This document shows positions 37,489-46,564 of a stretch of DNA of 64,000 nt, in pieces. The DNA is from Faecalibacterium prausnitzii (GTDB taxonomy: Bacteria; Bacillota; Clostridia; Oscillospirales; Ruminococcaceae), in the NCBI RefSeq assembly GCF_019967995.1, contig NZ_CP065377.1, positions 2,873,511 to 2,937,510 on the forward strand. Direction: 5' to 3'. Numbering within the stretch: the stretch's first letter is position 1; the number at the start of each line of letters is the position of its first letter. The position numbers and the translations under genes were made by a program. The notes beneath the pieces were generated by a model that was not told the origin of the DNA, made no database searches, and saw only the letters and a program-made list of their open reading frames with translations.

Positions 37489-38265
37489 ATGAAACATTCT
37501 CTGACCGCACTTTTGCTCACGCTGGCACTGTTCTGCTGCCTGCTGACCGGCTGCGGCCCGACGCCCGATGTTCCGGGCGGCAGCGAAGGCAGCAACGGCT
37601 CTTCTTCGGGCAGCACCAACTCCGGCACCGAACCCGATGATTCAAACGGCGGCGGAGTCTCCGCCCCGAAATTGCAGCCGTCCATTATGATGGAATCGTT
37701 CAGTGCCTATCACGATGCAGCCGGTGAGGACGTTGCGCGCTGTGTTTTCCGGGCGACCAACCCCAATACGGCATACAGCGTTTCCCGTGCACGTGTCGAC
37801 CTCACCCTGAAGGATGCTGCCGGAAATGTGCAGGAGACCACGTATTTCATGCTTCAGACCATCGCACCGGGCGATACGGTCCGCTTTGCCTATACCTACA
37901 AATGCAAGAAGGGCGTTCCGGCCAGTGCGGCACACACACAGCCCAGCACGACCGCTTCCAGCTTCCAGCCTTCTGCGGAGGCTGTCCGTTCTTCCGACCT
38001 TCATGCTGTCGTAACGGGCCATTCCACGACTTCCGGGCTGAATTATACGGTCATTTCCGGCACGGTGCGCAATCTGAGCAAATACACCTGCAACCGCACC
38101 CGTGTATCGGTCATTCTGAAAAAGAACGGCAAAGTCGTTTCCTCTGACTTTGTCCTGCTTACGACTCCCATTCCATCCGGAAAGGAAAGCTCTTTCTTCA
38201 TTTCCCACGCCAGCGATATCGGGTTCGACCCCGCTGAGACCGAAGTCGTTGCCATCCCCTGGTAA
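37489..38265 (+). CDS. lipoprotein of unknown function
   Basis: The protein is 258 residues with a lipoprotein signal (MKHSLTALLLTLALFCCLLT followed by GC; lipidated Cys22). A Ser/Gly/Asn-rich linker follows to about residue 60, then two beta-rich repeats of about 90 residues (SRARVDLTLKDAAGNVQETT and TRVSVILKKNGKVVSSDFVL), which look like tandem FxLYD-type immunoglobulin-like domains. AAAAGGAGG precedes the ATG. Anchored outside the cell membrane, it may bind a surface ligand; no specific function is evident. Confidence 0.85.
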   Translation: MKHSLTALLLTLALFCCLLTGCGPTPDVPGGSEGSNGSSSGSTNSGTEPDDSNGGGVSAPKLQPSIMMESFSAYHDAAGEDVARCVFRATNPNTAYSVSRARVDLTLKDAAGNVQETTYFMLQTIAPGDTVRFAYTYKCKKGVPASAAHTQPSTTASSFQPSAEAVRSSDLHAVVTGHSTTSGLNYTVISGTVRNLSKYTCNRTRVSVILKKNGKVVSSDFVLLTTPIPSGKESSFFISHASDIGFDPAETEVVAIPW

Positions 38266-38280
38266 TATCTGTTTTCCCAG

Positions 38281-38307
38281 CCAGCCGCGCAAGCGGCTGG
38301 TTTTTTT
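38281..38307 (+). terminator. terminator of the lipoprotein gene
   Basis: CCAGCCGC-GCAA-GCGGCTGG followed by seven T. Confidence 0.9.
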
Positions 38308-38446
38308 GTACCCTTTTGCAGGAAGATCCGATTCTGGATCGTATTCCTTTCAGAGAGGGCGGTTCCGGAGCCGTTCTCTCTCCCTGAAATTCCCATGTCG
38401 CACAAATTTTTCACAGATATTTTAGAGAAGTTGTCCTGTTTAGGGC

Positions 38447-38475
38447 TTGTTTTTGCGCGATGACCGGCGTATAAT
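38447..38475 (+). promoter_or_regulatory. probable promoter of the PAP2 gene
   Basis: TTGTTT (38447-38452), 17-bp spacer, TATAAT (38470-38475). Confidence 0.6.
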
Positions 38476-38539
38476 GATACGCTGCTAAGAACTTTAAGAA
38501 GGCTCTGCCTTCCAACTCCAAGCAAAGGAAGTGTGTTCC

Positions 38540-39193
38540 ATGCGAAACTGGTTTTCCCGCCATCCCATCTGGTTCATGGCGTTCTATCTTGTGTTTTATC
38601 TCTCGGTGTTCCACTGGCTCGAAGTCAACATCACCGTGCCGGAAGTCTGGGTCCACTGCCATCTGGATGACCTCATCCCCTTCTGCAAGTATGCCGTCAT
38701 CCCCTATCTGGCGTGGTTCATCTGGATCCCGTTCACCCTGTTCTATCTGCTGTGGAAGGCCCCGCGCGCGGACTTCTGGCGGCTCTGCCTGCCGCTCTTT
38801 GCGGGCATGACCATCGCGCTGGCGGTCTATGTCATCCTCCCCAACGGGCTGGACCTCCGCCCCTACCGCGTCTACGGTTCGGACATCTTCGCCCGGATCG
38901 TCCGTCAGCTCTACTCCACCGACACTGCCACCAATGTCTGCCCGTCCATCCATGTCTTCAACTCGGTCACTTTGATGATGGCCTACTACCGCAGCCGCAT
39001 CTTTGAGGAGCCCCGCCGCCGCTGGATGCGCCCGGCGTCTGCGGTGCTGTGCCTGTCCATCATCGCCTCCACCGTGCTGCTCAAACAGCACAGCTGCATT
39101 GATGTGGTCATGGGCATCCTGCTGGCCATGGCAGTGGACAGCGCCGCCTCCTCGCTGGAGCGGAGCGAGTACCGCATTTTGCAGAATCCCTGA
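38540..39193 (+). CDS. PAP2-family membrane phosphatase
   Basis: This 217-residue protein has about six membrane segments. The PAP2 catalytic motifs are visible: CPSIHVFNS (PS.H) around residue 137 and STVLLKQHSCIDV (S.....H...D) around 175-188. The first motif (K......RP) is weak, possibly GLDLRPYR. The family dephosphorylates lipid phosphates such as undecaprenyl diphosphate or phosphatidic acid. AAGGAA is 9 bp before the ATG; an in-frame GTG three codons earlier overlaps the site. Monocistronic. Confidence 0.85.
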   Translation: MRNWFSRHPIWFMAFYLVFYLSVFHWLEVNITVPEVWVHCHLDDLIPFCKYAVIPYLAWFIWIPFTLFYLLWKAPRADFWRLCLPLFAGMTIALAVYVILPNGLDLRPYRVYGSDIFARIVRQLYSTDTATNVCPSIHVFNSVTLMMAYYRSRIFEEPRRRWMRPASAVLCLSIIASTVLLKQHSCIDVVMGILLAMAVDSAASSLERSEYRILQNP

Positions 39194-39204
39194 GCTTCAT
39201 ACAG

Positions 39205-39238
39205 CAAAAAAAGCACCTGCGGCGCAGGTGCTTTTTTG
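39205..39238. terminator. bidirectional terminator
   Basis: AAAAAAGCACCTG-CGG-CGCAGGTGCTTTTTT; serves the PAP2 gene (+) and gluQ (-). Confidence 0.9.
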
Positions 39239-39242
39239 CTGC

Positions 39243-40202
39243 TTAAAACAATCCTTCCGGCAGGCAGATGTCGTGCCGGGGGACTTTTTCCCATGAAAAG
39301 TCTGCCACGAGGCTCTCCGGTGTGCGGGGGGCAGGTTCTTCCTGCAAGCCGTAGGCGTAGGCCAGTTTTCCCACGATCTCTTCGGCGGTGTATTTTGCCC
39401 GGAGGTTCTCCAGGCTCTGGTCGCCGTCCCGCTTGGACAGCCGCCGCCCATCCGGGGCCAGCAGCAGCGGGCAGTGGGCAAACTGCGGGGCCGTCAGGCC
39501 CAGCAGACGGTACAGATAGAGCTGCCGCGCCGTGGAGGAGAGCAGGTCTGCCCCGCGCACGACTTCGGTGACGCCCATCCGGGCATCGTCCACGACGACG
39601 GCCAGCTGGTAGGCGAAGACGCCGTCCGCCCGGCGAAGGTAGAAGTCGCCGCAGTCCCGCAGCAGGTTCTCGCTGTGGAGGCCCATGCAGCCATCCCGGA
39701 AGGTGATGACCTCATCGGGCACTCTGAGCCGGTAGGCCGGTGCCTTGACCCGGCGCTTTTCCGCGATCTGGGCAGGCGTCAGGTCCCGGCAGGTGCCGGG
39801 ATAGATGACATTGCCGTCCGAGGTGTGGGGCGCACTGGCCGCATGGAGCTGTGCGCGGGAGCAGAAGCAGGGGTAGACCAGCCCCTGCGCTTCGAGCATC
39901 TGATACGCGCGGGTGTAGATCTCTGCGCATTCGCTCTGGTAATAGGGGCCGTGGGGGCCGCCCCGGCTCCCGCCCTCGTCCCAGACGAGGCCCAGCCAGG
40001 CCAGGTCTTCTTCCAGCAGGTCTGCGTATTTCCGGGGGCAGCGCTCTGCGTCCAGATCCTCGATGCGGAGGACGATGCGCCCGCCCGCATGTCTGGCGCT
40101 CAGCCAGGCCAGCAGGCTGCACGCAAGGTTGCCCAGATGCAGCCGCCCGCTGGGGCTGGGGGCAAACCGCCCGACGACCGGGCTCACAGGCCCAGCTTCC
40201 AC
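39243..40202 (-). CDS. gluQ: glutamyl-Q tRNA(Asp) synthetase
   Basis: This 319-residue truncated glutamyl-tRNA synthetase paralogue would attach glutamate to queuosine in tRNA(Asp). It has the HIGH-like APSPSGRLHLGN at residues 14-25, the KMSKS-like RRLSKRDGD, and a zinc-type set of cysteines (PCFCSRA near 110 and the later GTC). It lacks the anticodon-binding domain, which is diagnostic. The start is GTG; AAGGA lies 7 bp upstream. A second GTG five codons in overlaps the peptidase stop (GTGA) and could be used instead. It overlaps the upstream gene. Confidence 0.88.
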   Translation of the reverse strand: MEAGPVSPVVGRFAPSPSGRLHLGNLACSLLAWLSARHAGGRIVLRIEDLDAERCPRKYADLLEEDLAWLGLVWDEGGSRGGPHGPYYQSECAEIYTRAYQMLEAQGLVYPCFCSRAQLHAASAPHTSDGNVIYPGTCRDLTPAQIAEKRRVKAPAYRLRVPDEVITFRDGCMGLHSENLLRDCGDFYLRRADGVFAYQLAVVVDDARMGVTEVVRGADLLSSTARQLYLYRLLGLTAPQFAHCPLLLAPDGRRLSKRDGDQSLENLRAKYTAEEIVGKLAYAYGLQEEPAPRTPESLVADFSWEKVPRHDICLPEGLF

Positions 40203-41494
40203 TCGCCATCCTTCGGCTGAGAGATGGGGGTGTTATAGAATTCGGCCACGGCCTTGGCCATGTACTCGGCGTCGATGCAGCTGGCGGTCTCCATGGAAGA
40301 GTGCATCGCCAGCTGGGCCAGACCGATGTCCACCATCGGGATCAGGATCTGGTGGCCCAGCAGGTTGCCCAGCGTGGAGCCGCCGGGAACATCGGCGCGG
40401 TTGGACGCGAACTGCACCGGCACACCGGCCTTCTGGCAGATGGCGCTGAAGGCCGCACCGGTCAGGCCGCTGGTGGTGTAGGTCTGGCGGGCGTTGGATT
40501 TCAGCAGGACGCCGCCGCCCAGCGTGGCCGGATGGGCCGGGTCGCTCTTTTCGGGGTGGTTGGGATGGGTGGCGTGGCCGTTGTCGGCGCTCAGCAGCAG
40601 GCTGTTGGTGCAGGCGCGGATGCTCTGCTCACGGGTGACGCCCAGCTTTTCTTCGATGCGGGCCAGCACATCGCCCATGAGGGTGCCCTGTGCACCCTGA
40701 CGGCTGGAAGAACCGACCTCTTCGTTGTCGAACATGACCCAGATGTCGCCGCGGCCTTCCTCTTCGCCGCGGCCCTGCAAAAAGCCCCACAGAGTGGTGT
40801 AGGCACACTCCAGGTCGTCGATGCGGCCGGACATGAAATACTCGCCCTTCAGGCCCACGCGCACGGCCTGCTCACAGGTGCAGAGCATGAGGTCGCTGTC
40901 GAGGATGTCTTCGGCCTGGACGCCGGCCTCCTCGGCCAGCACCTGCCGCAGGGTGGTGCCCGCCGCACCGAAGATGGGCTGCAGATCGACCTGCGGGTTG
41001 TAGTTCTTCCCCTTGTTGACCTCGTGGTCAAAGTGGATGCAGAGGTTCGGGATGCAGGCCAGCGCACGGTCCGGATGGACGAGAATGCTCTTCACGCCGT
41101 TCTCCGTCCGGACAAGGATGCGGCCCGCCACGCTCAGGGGACGGTCCAGCCAGGTGGGCATGATCATGCCGCCGTAGCCCTCGGTCTCGGCGCGGGCAAA
41201 CACGGCATCCTTGCCGCCGTCCAGCTCCTTGATCTTCCAGGCGGGGGAATCGCTGTGGCTGGCCGTGACATGCCAGCCGGTCAGCTCCCCTTTGGGCATC
41301 CGCCAGGCCAGCACCGCCGAACCGTTGCGGGTGGTGTAGTATTTTCCGCCGGGCACCAGCTCCCAGGCTGCGCTTTCGGGGCGCTCCTCATAGCCGTTGG
41401 CCTCCAGAATGGCCGCTGCGGCGGCGGCAGAGTGAAAGGCGCTGACGCCTTTGTTCAAAAAATCAAACAGACCCTCTAGTTCAAACTTCTGCAT
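40184..41494 (-). CDS. apeB: M18-family aspartyl aminopeptidase
   Basis: This 436-residue zinc metallopeptidase removes acidic N-terminal residues from peptides. Visible ligands and catalytic residues are TASHSDSPAWKIK (H80, D82), SGRIDDLECAY, FDNEEVGSSS and AMHSSMETAS near the end, all in the usual order. Length fits the family. AGAAGGAG precedes the ATG. It is followed by an overlapping gluQ. Cytoplasmic, no signal peptide. Confidence 0.92.
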   Translation of the reverse strand: MQKFELEGLFDFLNKGVSAFHSAAAAAAILEANGYEERPESAAWELVPGGKYYTTRNGSAVLAWRMPKGELTGWHVTASHSDSPAWKIKELDGGKDAVFARAETEGYGGMIMPTWLDRPLSVAGRILVRTENGVKSILVHPDRALACIPNLCIHFDHEVNKGKNYNPQVDLQPIFGAAGTTLRQVLAEEAGVQAEDILDSDLMLCTCEQAVRVGLKGEYFMSGRIDDLECAYTTLWGFLQGRGEEEGRGDIWVMFDNEEVGSSSRQGAQGTLMGDVLARIEEKLGVTREQSIRACTNSLLLSADNGHATHPNHPEKSDPAHPATLGGGVLLKSNARQTYTTSGLTGAAFSAICQKAGVPVQFASNRADVPGGSTLGNLLGHQILIPMVDIGLAQLAMHSSMETASCIDAEYMAKAVAEFYNTPISQPKDGEWKLGL

Positions 41495-41525
41495 CTTGGG
41501 TTCTCCTTCTGTTTATTTTGTTCTC

Positions 41526-41707
41526 AACCTCTCAGCCGAGCCTTCGGCCCGCCAGCCATTCCCCTTCTGGCGTTTACACGCCACCTCCCCCGGCCGGGGG
41601 AGTCTTTCCTAATAGGGGAGCCTCTGGCGTATCCAGCAAGTTTCATCCGACTGCCAATGCCTCCCCTATCAGGGGAGGTGGCATCGCGCAGCGATGACGG
41701 AGAGGTT
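41526..41707. repeat. MITE-like intergenic repeat with inverted ends
   Basis: The ends are AACCTCTC (41526-41533) and GAGAGGTT (41700-41707). Inside are several G/C-rich hairpins (CCTCCCCCGGCCGGGGGAG near 41586 and CCTCCCCTATCAGGGGAGG near 41660). No coding frame. The form is that of the non-coding repeats common in Faecalibacterium-type intergenic regions. Confidence 0.55.
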
Positions 41708-41744
41708 CGTTCCAATTATATCCCTTGCATTTCCAAAAAGCAAC

Positions 41745-43286
41745 TCAGACCGCCGCACACTGTTCCAGCTCCTGCTCCACGGCCCGGCGCACCTGTGCTG
41801 CCTGCAAGCCGCAGACCAGCTGCAAATAGGGGCCGTCCTGCACCAGCCCTTTATGGGGCATGGCCAGCAGCGCCGCCGTATCCAGCCGGTCGGGATCTTT
41901 CACGGTGATGCGCAGCCGGGTGAAGCAGTTGTCCACCGTGCAGATGTTCCCCGGCCCGCCCAGCGCCGCCAGGAGCCGCCGGATGCCTTCCGGGTCGATC
42001 TGCCGCGCGGCTGTTTCCCTCTCCGGTGCCCGGCCGGGCGTGGGCAGGTCGAACACACGGATGATGGCCGAAAAGACCACCGCATAGGTCAGGATCTCCA
42101 GAACGCCCAGCAGGTAGAGCAGCGGGACGCGATGCGTCTGCTGCGGGGCGGCGCTCAGGTTGAACACCAACGAACCCAGCAGGTTGGAGGTGAACGCCCG
42201 GACCTGCAGCGCATTCAGCAGGACCATAAAGCCGCCTGCAAGGGCCGCATGGAGCACCCACAGCACGGGCGAGACGAAGCAGAACAGGAAATCGACCGGT
42301 TCGGTGATGGACGCCAGCGACGCCGTGACCGCCAGCGGCAGGATGGCCGCAACCGTGCGCTTCCGGCGCTCCTTTTTGGCAGTGAGGATGAACGCCGCCG
42401 CGATGCCCAGATAGCCGAACGTTTTGGTGAATCCGGTGTACATCCAGACGACGTCATCGGTCAGGGGCAGGCCGTAGGAGTATTCCGCCATCGTGACCGT
42501 ATAGGCTCCCGTGTAGGTCACCGAACCCACCGTCATGGAACCGCCCAGCGCCGAGAACTGGAACGGCATATAGATGAGATGGTGCAGGCCGGTGGGGATG
42601 AGCAGCCGTTCGAGGAAGCCATACAGAAAAACGCCCGCATGGCCCGAAGCTGCGATCCAGCCCGTCATGGCGCGGATGCCCTCCTGCAGGGGCGGCCAGA
42701 CAAAGCAGACCGCCATCCCGAACGCCGCCGCAAAAGCCGCGATGCACAGGAACGACCACCGCAGACCCGAATACACCTGCGTGACAAGCCCGGTGAACTG
42801 CGTTTCGCAGGTGCGGTCAAAGATCTTCGCAGCGGCAAAGCCCAGCAGGATGCCGCCCGTCACACCGGTGTCCATGACCTGGATGCCCAGGATGCTCGTC
42901 TGACCCGTGGCGGCAAGGCCGGTCAGGCCGTCGGCCTCGGCCAGGCGGCCCAGGATCTCCAGCGTCGTGTGGTTGGCCGTCAGGAAGACGAGATAGGCCA
43001 TGAGGGCCAGCAGTGCGGCCTCCTGCTTTTCGGTGCGGGTGCGCGCAGCGGCGATGCCCACGCAGAGGAAGATGCTGAGGTTGTTGATGATCGCCATCAT
43101 GCTGTTGTACAGCAGCCCGCCCGCAAGGCGGATCGGTGTCCAGTTCAGCACCGGGAGCAGCTGGCGCAGCGGGCTGCTGGTGAGCAGTGCCCCCACCACC
43201 AGCAGCAGGCCCGCCGCCGTCAGATAAGACAGCGGGTCCAGAAGCGCCTGCGAGACTCCTTCGAGCTTTTGCAGGAATTTCTGCAC
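41745..43286 (-). CDS. PTS EIICB sugar transporter (glucose/maltose family)
   Basis: The protein is 513 residues: EIIC membrane domain (about 1-400, ten or so segments, with LLIPTGLHHLIYMPFQFSAL and the SITEPVDFLF motif that carries the sugar-binding His/Glu) followed by an EIIB domain with the phosphorylated cysteine C454 in VDNCFTRLR. It takes up and phosphorylates a sugar using HPr and a EIIA encoded elsewhere. The start is GTG: AAAGGAGG lies 8 bp upstream, and the first residues (VQKFLQKLEGVSQALL) are family-like. Substrate could be glucose, maltose or N-acetylglucosamine; not resolvable by eye. Confidence 0.9.
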   Translation of the reverse strand: MQKFLQKLEGVSQALLDPLSYLTAAGLLLVVGALLTSSPLRQLLPVLNWTPIRLAGGLLYNSMMAIINNLSIFLCVGIAAARTRTEKQEAALLALMAYLVFLTANHTTLEILGRLAEADGLTGLAATGQTSILGIQVMDTGVTGGILLGFAAAKIFDRTCETQFTGLVTQVYSGLRWSFLCIAAFAAAFGMAVCFVWPPLQEGIRAMTGWIAASGHAGVFLYGFLERLLIPTGLHHLIYMPFQFSALGGSMTVGSVTYTGAYTVTMAEYSYGLPLTDDVVWMYTGFTKTFGYLGIAAAFILTAKKERRKRTVAAILPLAVTASLASITEPVDFLFCFVSPVLWVLHAALAGGFMVLLNALQVRAFTSNLLGSLVFNLSAAPQQTHRVPLLYLLGVLEILTYAVVFSAIIRVFDLPTPGRAPERETAARQIDPEGIRRLLAALGGPGNICTVDNCFTRLRITVKDPDRLDTAALLAMPHKGLVQDGPYLQLVCGLQAAQVRRAVEQELEQCAAV

Positions 43287-43344
43287 TTGTTTGTCCTCCT
43301 TTCCGGCATGGCGCACCGGCCAGCCCATTTTATTTTACGAATGA

Positions 43345-43373
43345 ATTATACGAGACAGCGCAAAAATTGTCAA
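43345..43373 (-). promoter_or_regulatory. promoter of the PTS gene
   Basis: Consensus TTGACA (43368-43373), 17-bp spacer, TATAAT (43345-43350) on the minus strand. Confidence 0.8.
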
Positions 43374-43453
43374 TCCTGCCCGAAGGCAAAAATTACTGTC
43401 AAAGTTTGTACACTTTGCACAGGACGGGTTGAAATTCGTCCTGTGCACGACAA

Positions 43454-43482
43454 TTGACAACCGCGCAGCGGAACAGTATACT
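43454..43482 (+). promoter_or_regulatory. promoter of the divergent lipoprotein gene
   Basis: Consensus TTGACA (43454-43459), 17-bp spacer, TATACT (43477-43482). The inverted sequence ACAGGACGGGTTGAAATTCG/CGTCCTGT nearby (about 43416-43445) could be an operator shared by both promoters. Confidence 0.8.
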
Positions 43483-43542
43483 AGAGCTGTACCCAGAGCT
43501 CCCCCGGCTTTGACCGGGAACCGATAAAAGGAGGAACACGCT

Positions 43543-44145
43543 ATGATCCGCAACCGTATCCTTTCCCTGCTGGTGTGTGCAGCCCTGCTCGCCTGCCTGC
43601 TGGCCGGATGCAGCACTTCGTCCGAAACCGACGGCGGCGAGGCCGCTTCGTCGTCCAGCTCCGCTGCGTCCAGCGAGAGCATTCCCTCTTCCACGGCACA
43701 GGCCAACACCGGCAAGCTGACCCCGAATCTGGATGAGAGCGACAATTCCATCTTCTCCCCCGCCTCCACAGAGGACGCCTTTGCGCCCTGCCTGGGCTGG
43801 GGCCCTGGCGTTTCGGGCTGCTCGCTGAAGTCGGTCATCGCGGCGGATTCCCTGCTGAGCTGGGCCGAGAACGGCAATCTGGCCATGCAGACCACCGATG
43901 TCATCGAAGACGCCTATACCGAGTGGTACGACAGCCTCTCCACCGATGAGCAGGACAGCTTTGCAGACGCCTGGCCCCTCATCAAGGAGGACGCCAACGC
44001 CCTGCTGACCGACACGTCCAGCATGACCGGCCGCATCGAGGATGCCGGTCTGAACGCCAAAGAGCTGCCCGACTGCTCGGAAGAGAACTGGCAGGCCCTG
44101 CAGGACGTCATCGACGCCCTCGTCCCGGCATCCAGCGAATATTAA
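43543..44145 (+). CDS. lipoprotein of unknown function
   Basis: The protein is 200 residues with a lipobox (CLLAGC, lipidated Cys23), a Ser/Ala-rich linker to about residue 60, then a helical acidic domain (TEWYDSLSTDEQDSFADAWP). It ends in a small helical bundle. AAAGGAGG precedes the ATG. It is divergent from the PTS gene with closely spaced promoters. No family recognised; probably surface exposed. Confidence 0.82.
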   Translation: MIRNRILSLLVCAALLACLLAGCSTSSETDGGEAASSSSSAASSESIPSSTAQANTGKLTPNLDESDNSIFSPASTEDAFAPCLGWGPGVSGCSLKSVIAADSLLSWAENGNLAMQTTDVIEDAYTEWYDSLSTDEQDSFADAWPLIKEDANALLTDTSSMTGRIEDAGLNAKELPDCSEENWQALQDVIDALVPASSEY

Positions 44146-44159
44146 GTCCAGCAAACAGA

Positions 44160-44190
44160 ACGAGCCACGGCGAAACGCCGTGGCTCGTTT
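44160..44190 (+). terminator. terminator of the lipoprotein gene
   Basis: ACGAGCCACGGC-GAAAC-GCCGTGGCTCGTTT. Confidence 0.85.
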
Positions 44191-44198
44191 GCGTTATC

Positions 44199-45323
44199 TC
44201 AGACCTTTTTCAGGGTGTACCGGCGGGTGCCCATGCCGATCTTTTCGGCCTGTTCCAGCGTTGCCTTCCACTCGATGTTCGGGTTGGAATCCTTGAAGTG
44301 GTCGTGGTGGCAGTTCCAGCCCGGCTTTGCAAGGTTCTGGCCCAGCTGGCTGTTGGGCAGCGGCGCAGCGGCAAGGCAGGCATCCACGCAGGCCTGGTCC
44401 AGCGCCACCGGGTCAAACGAGGCGAACATGCCGATATCCGGCAGGATGGGCGCATCGTTCTCGCCGTGGCAGTCGCAGTTGGGGCTGATGTCCTGCACAA
44501 GGCTGATGTGGAAGGTCGGGCGGTCATAGCAGACTGCGGCGGCGTATTCGGCCATCTTACGGTCCAGCATCTCGTTGGCGCTGTCGCACTGGGAATAGAT
44601 GGCGTCGAAGTTGCAGGCACCGATGCAGCGGCCGCAGCCCTTGCACTTGTCCTGGTCGATGACAGCCTTGTTCTGCTCGTTGTATACAATGGCGTCGGAG
44701 CCGCACTCCTTGGCGCAGCGGTGGCAGCCGCGGCACAGGCTCTCCTGCACGGCCGGGTGGCCGGAAGCATGCTGCTCCATCTTGCCCGCGCGGGAGCCGC
44801 AGCCCATGCCGATGTTCTTGATGGCACCGCCGAAGCCGGTGGACTCGTGGCCCTTGAAGTGGGTCAGGCTGATGAAGACGTCCGCATCCATGATGGCGCG
44901 GCCGATCTTGGCCGTCTTGCAGTATTCGCCGTTGGGCACCGGCACCTCGACTTCATCGGTGCCGCGCAGGCCATCGCCGATGAGGATCTGACAGCCGGTG
45001 GTCATGGGCCAGAAGCCGTTCTCCTGCGCACAGGCCAGATGCTCCAGCGCATTCTTGCGGCTGCCCGGATACAGCGTGTTACAGTCGGTCAGGAAGGGCA
45101 GACCGCCCTGCTCCCGGCACAGGTCTGCCACCACCTTGGCGTAGTTGGGGCGGAGGAACGCCAGGTTGCCCAGCTCGCCAAAGTGCATCTTGATGGCAAC
45201 GAACCTGCCGTCCATATCAATGGTTTTGATGCCCGCCGCAAGGCACAGACGGCGCAGCTTGTCCGTCAGGCTGGTGCCCACCGGACAGCGGAAATCCGTA
45301 AAGTAAACAGTCGATCCTTCCAT
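44199..45323 (-). CDS. DUF362 iron-sulfur protein
   Basis: The protein is 374 residues. The DUF362 domain spans most of the chain (VAIKMHFGELGN, FISLTHFKGHESTGFGGAIK). Inserted in it are two 4Fe-4S ferredoxin motifs, C197/C200/C203/C207 and C227/C230/C233/C237 (CX2CX2CX3C). Such proteins are common in anaerobes; their physiological redox partner is not known. A GGAAGG site precedes the ATG. Monocistronic. Confidence 0.88.
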   Translation of the reverse strand: MEGSTVYFTDFRCPVGTSLTDKLRRLCLAAGIKTIDMDGRFVAIKMHFGELGNLAFLRPNYAKVVADLCREQGGLPFLTDCNTLYPGSRKNALEHLACAQENGFWPMTTGCQILIGDGLRGTDEVEVPVPNGEYCKTAKIGRAIMDADVFISLTHFKGHESTGFGGAIKNIGMGCGSRAGKMEQHASGHPAVQESLCRGCHRCAKECGSDAIVYNEQNKAVIDQDKCKGCGRCIGACNFDAIYSQCDSANEMLDRKMAEYAAAVCYDRPTFHISLVQDISPNCDCHGENDAPILPDIGMFASFDPVALDQACVDACLAAAPLPNSQLGQNLAKPGWNCHHDHFKDSNPNIEWKATLEQAEKIGMGTRRYTLKKV

Positions 45324-45485
45324 TGCAGTCTCCTTTTGTTTTGGTTGAATCCTGCGGCGCTTCCCCGCCGCCGGGGTCTCTCTTATGTTTTCAGTATAGC
45401 ACAGCCGGTGGATGGGTGCAATTCTGTGGACGCAAAATGCCCCGCAGCTGGCAGGCGCACTGCACAGATACGGGGCAGAATTTCT

Positions 45486-46316
45486 TTATGCAATGGCGCT
45501 GACCGCAGCGACGGCCAGGACGATGACGCCCAGAACGATGCGATACAGGCCGAAGAACTTGAAGTTGTGGCGCTTGACGTAATCCATCAGGAAGCGGATT
45601 GCCGCCAGGCTGACCACGAAAGCCACGACACAGCCCGTGACGAGGACGGCGACCTCCGACCCGGTGATGGCTGCGCCGGAAAGGGCGAACTTGACCACCT
45701 TCAGCAGCGAAGCACCTGCCATGACCGGGATGGCCAGATAGAAGGTGAACTCGGCCACGCAGGCACGGGAGAGACCCAGCAGCAGGCCGCCCACGATGGT
45801 GGCACCGGAGCGGGAGGTGCCGGGGATGATGGCCAGCATCTGCCACACGCCGATGAGGAAGGCTTCCCGGTAGGTGATCTGTTCCAGCTTGGCCACATGG
45901 GGCGCGGTGCGGCGGTTCTCCACCACGATGAAGAGGACGCCGTACAGGATCAGCATGGCGGCCACGGTGATGTAGTTGTAGAAGTGCGCCTCGAACCAGT
46001 CGTCCAGCGGGCTGATGACCAGCACGGGCAGGGTGGCAGCCACCACCTTGAACCAGAGCTGCCAGACTTCCGGCTTGGACGCCACCCGGCCGTGCCGGAT
46101 GCCGAAGGGCCAGAGCTTGTTCCAGAACAGCACCACCACCGCAAGAATGGCACCCAGCTGGATGACCACGCGGAACATGGACATGAACTCTTCGCTGGCG
46201 TTGAAATGGATGAGCTGTTCCACCAGGATCATATGGCCGGTGGACGAGATGGGCAGCCACTCGGTGATGCCCTCCACGATGCCCATCAGGATGGCTTTCA
46301 ATATTTCAAAAAACAT
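45486..46316 (-). CDS. uppP: undecaprenyl-diphosphatase
   Basis: This 276-residue BacA/UppP membrane enzyme recycles undecaprenyl diphosphate for peptidoglycan synthesis. Its motifs are EGITEWLPISSTGHMIL at residues 15-31 (with the two catalytic glutamates and serine) and PGTSRSGATI at about 164-173. Eight membrane segments. AGGAGG is 8 bp before the ATG. Loss of this activity raises bacitracin sensitivity in relatives. Confidence 0.95.
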   Translation of the reverse strand: MFFEILKAILMGIVEGITEWLPISSTGHMILVEQLIHFNASEEFMSMFRVVIQLGAILAVVVLFWNKLWPFGIRHGRVASKPEVWQLWFKVVAATLPVLVISPLDDWFEAHFYNYITVAAMLILYGVLFIVVENRRTAPHVAKLEQITYREAFLIGVWQMLAIIPGTSRSGATIVGGLLLGLSRACVAEFTFYLAIPVMAGASLLKVVKFALSGAAITGSEVAVLVTGCVVAFVVSLAAIRFLMDYVKRHNFKFFGLYRIVLGVIVLAVAAVSAIA

Positions 46317-46564
46317 TTGGTTCCTCCTGTGCAGCGCAAAACGATGCGCTGATCGTTTGTCGATTTCAGACTCTCCGTTCAGTATACCATACTATGCGGT
46401 CTTCCGCACGGAAATTTTCAAATTTTTACAGTTCCGCCCCGGTGACAGCTTCTCTATTTATCTGTGCCGGGAAATATGCTATACTGGGGGCAGCTCCATT
46501 TCCCCTTTGTGGAACCATTTTGACGCAGGATCTTCTGCGTTCTGAAAACAGCGAGGTATCATCC

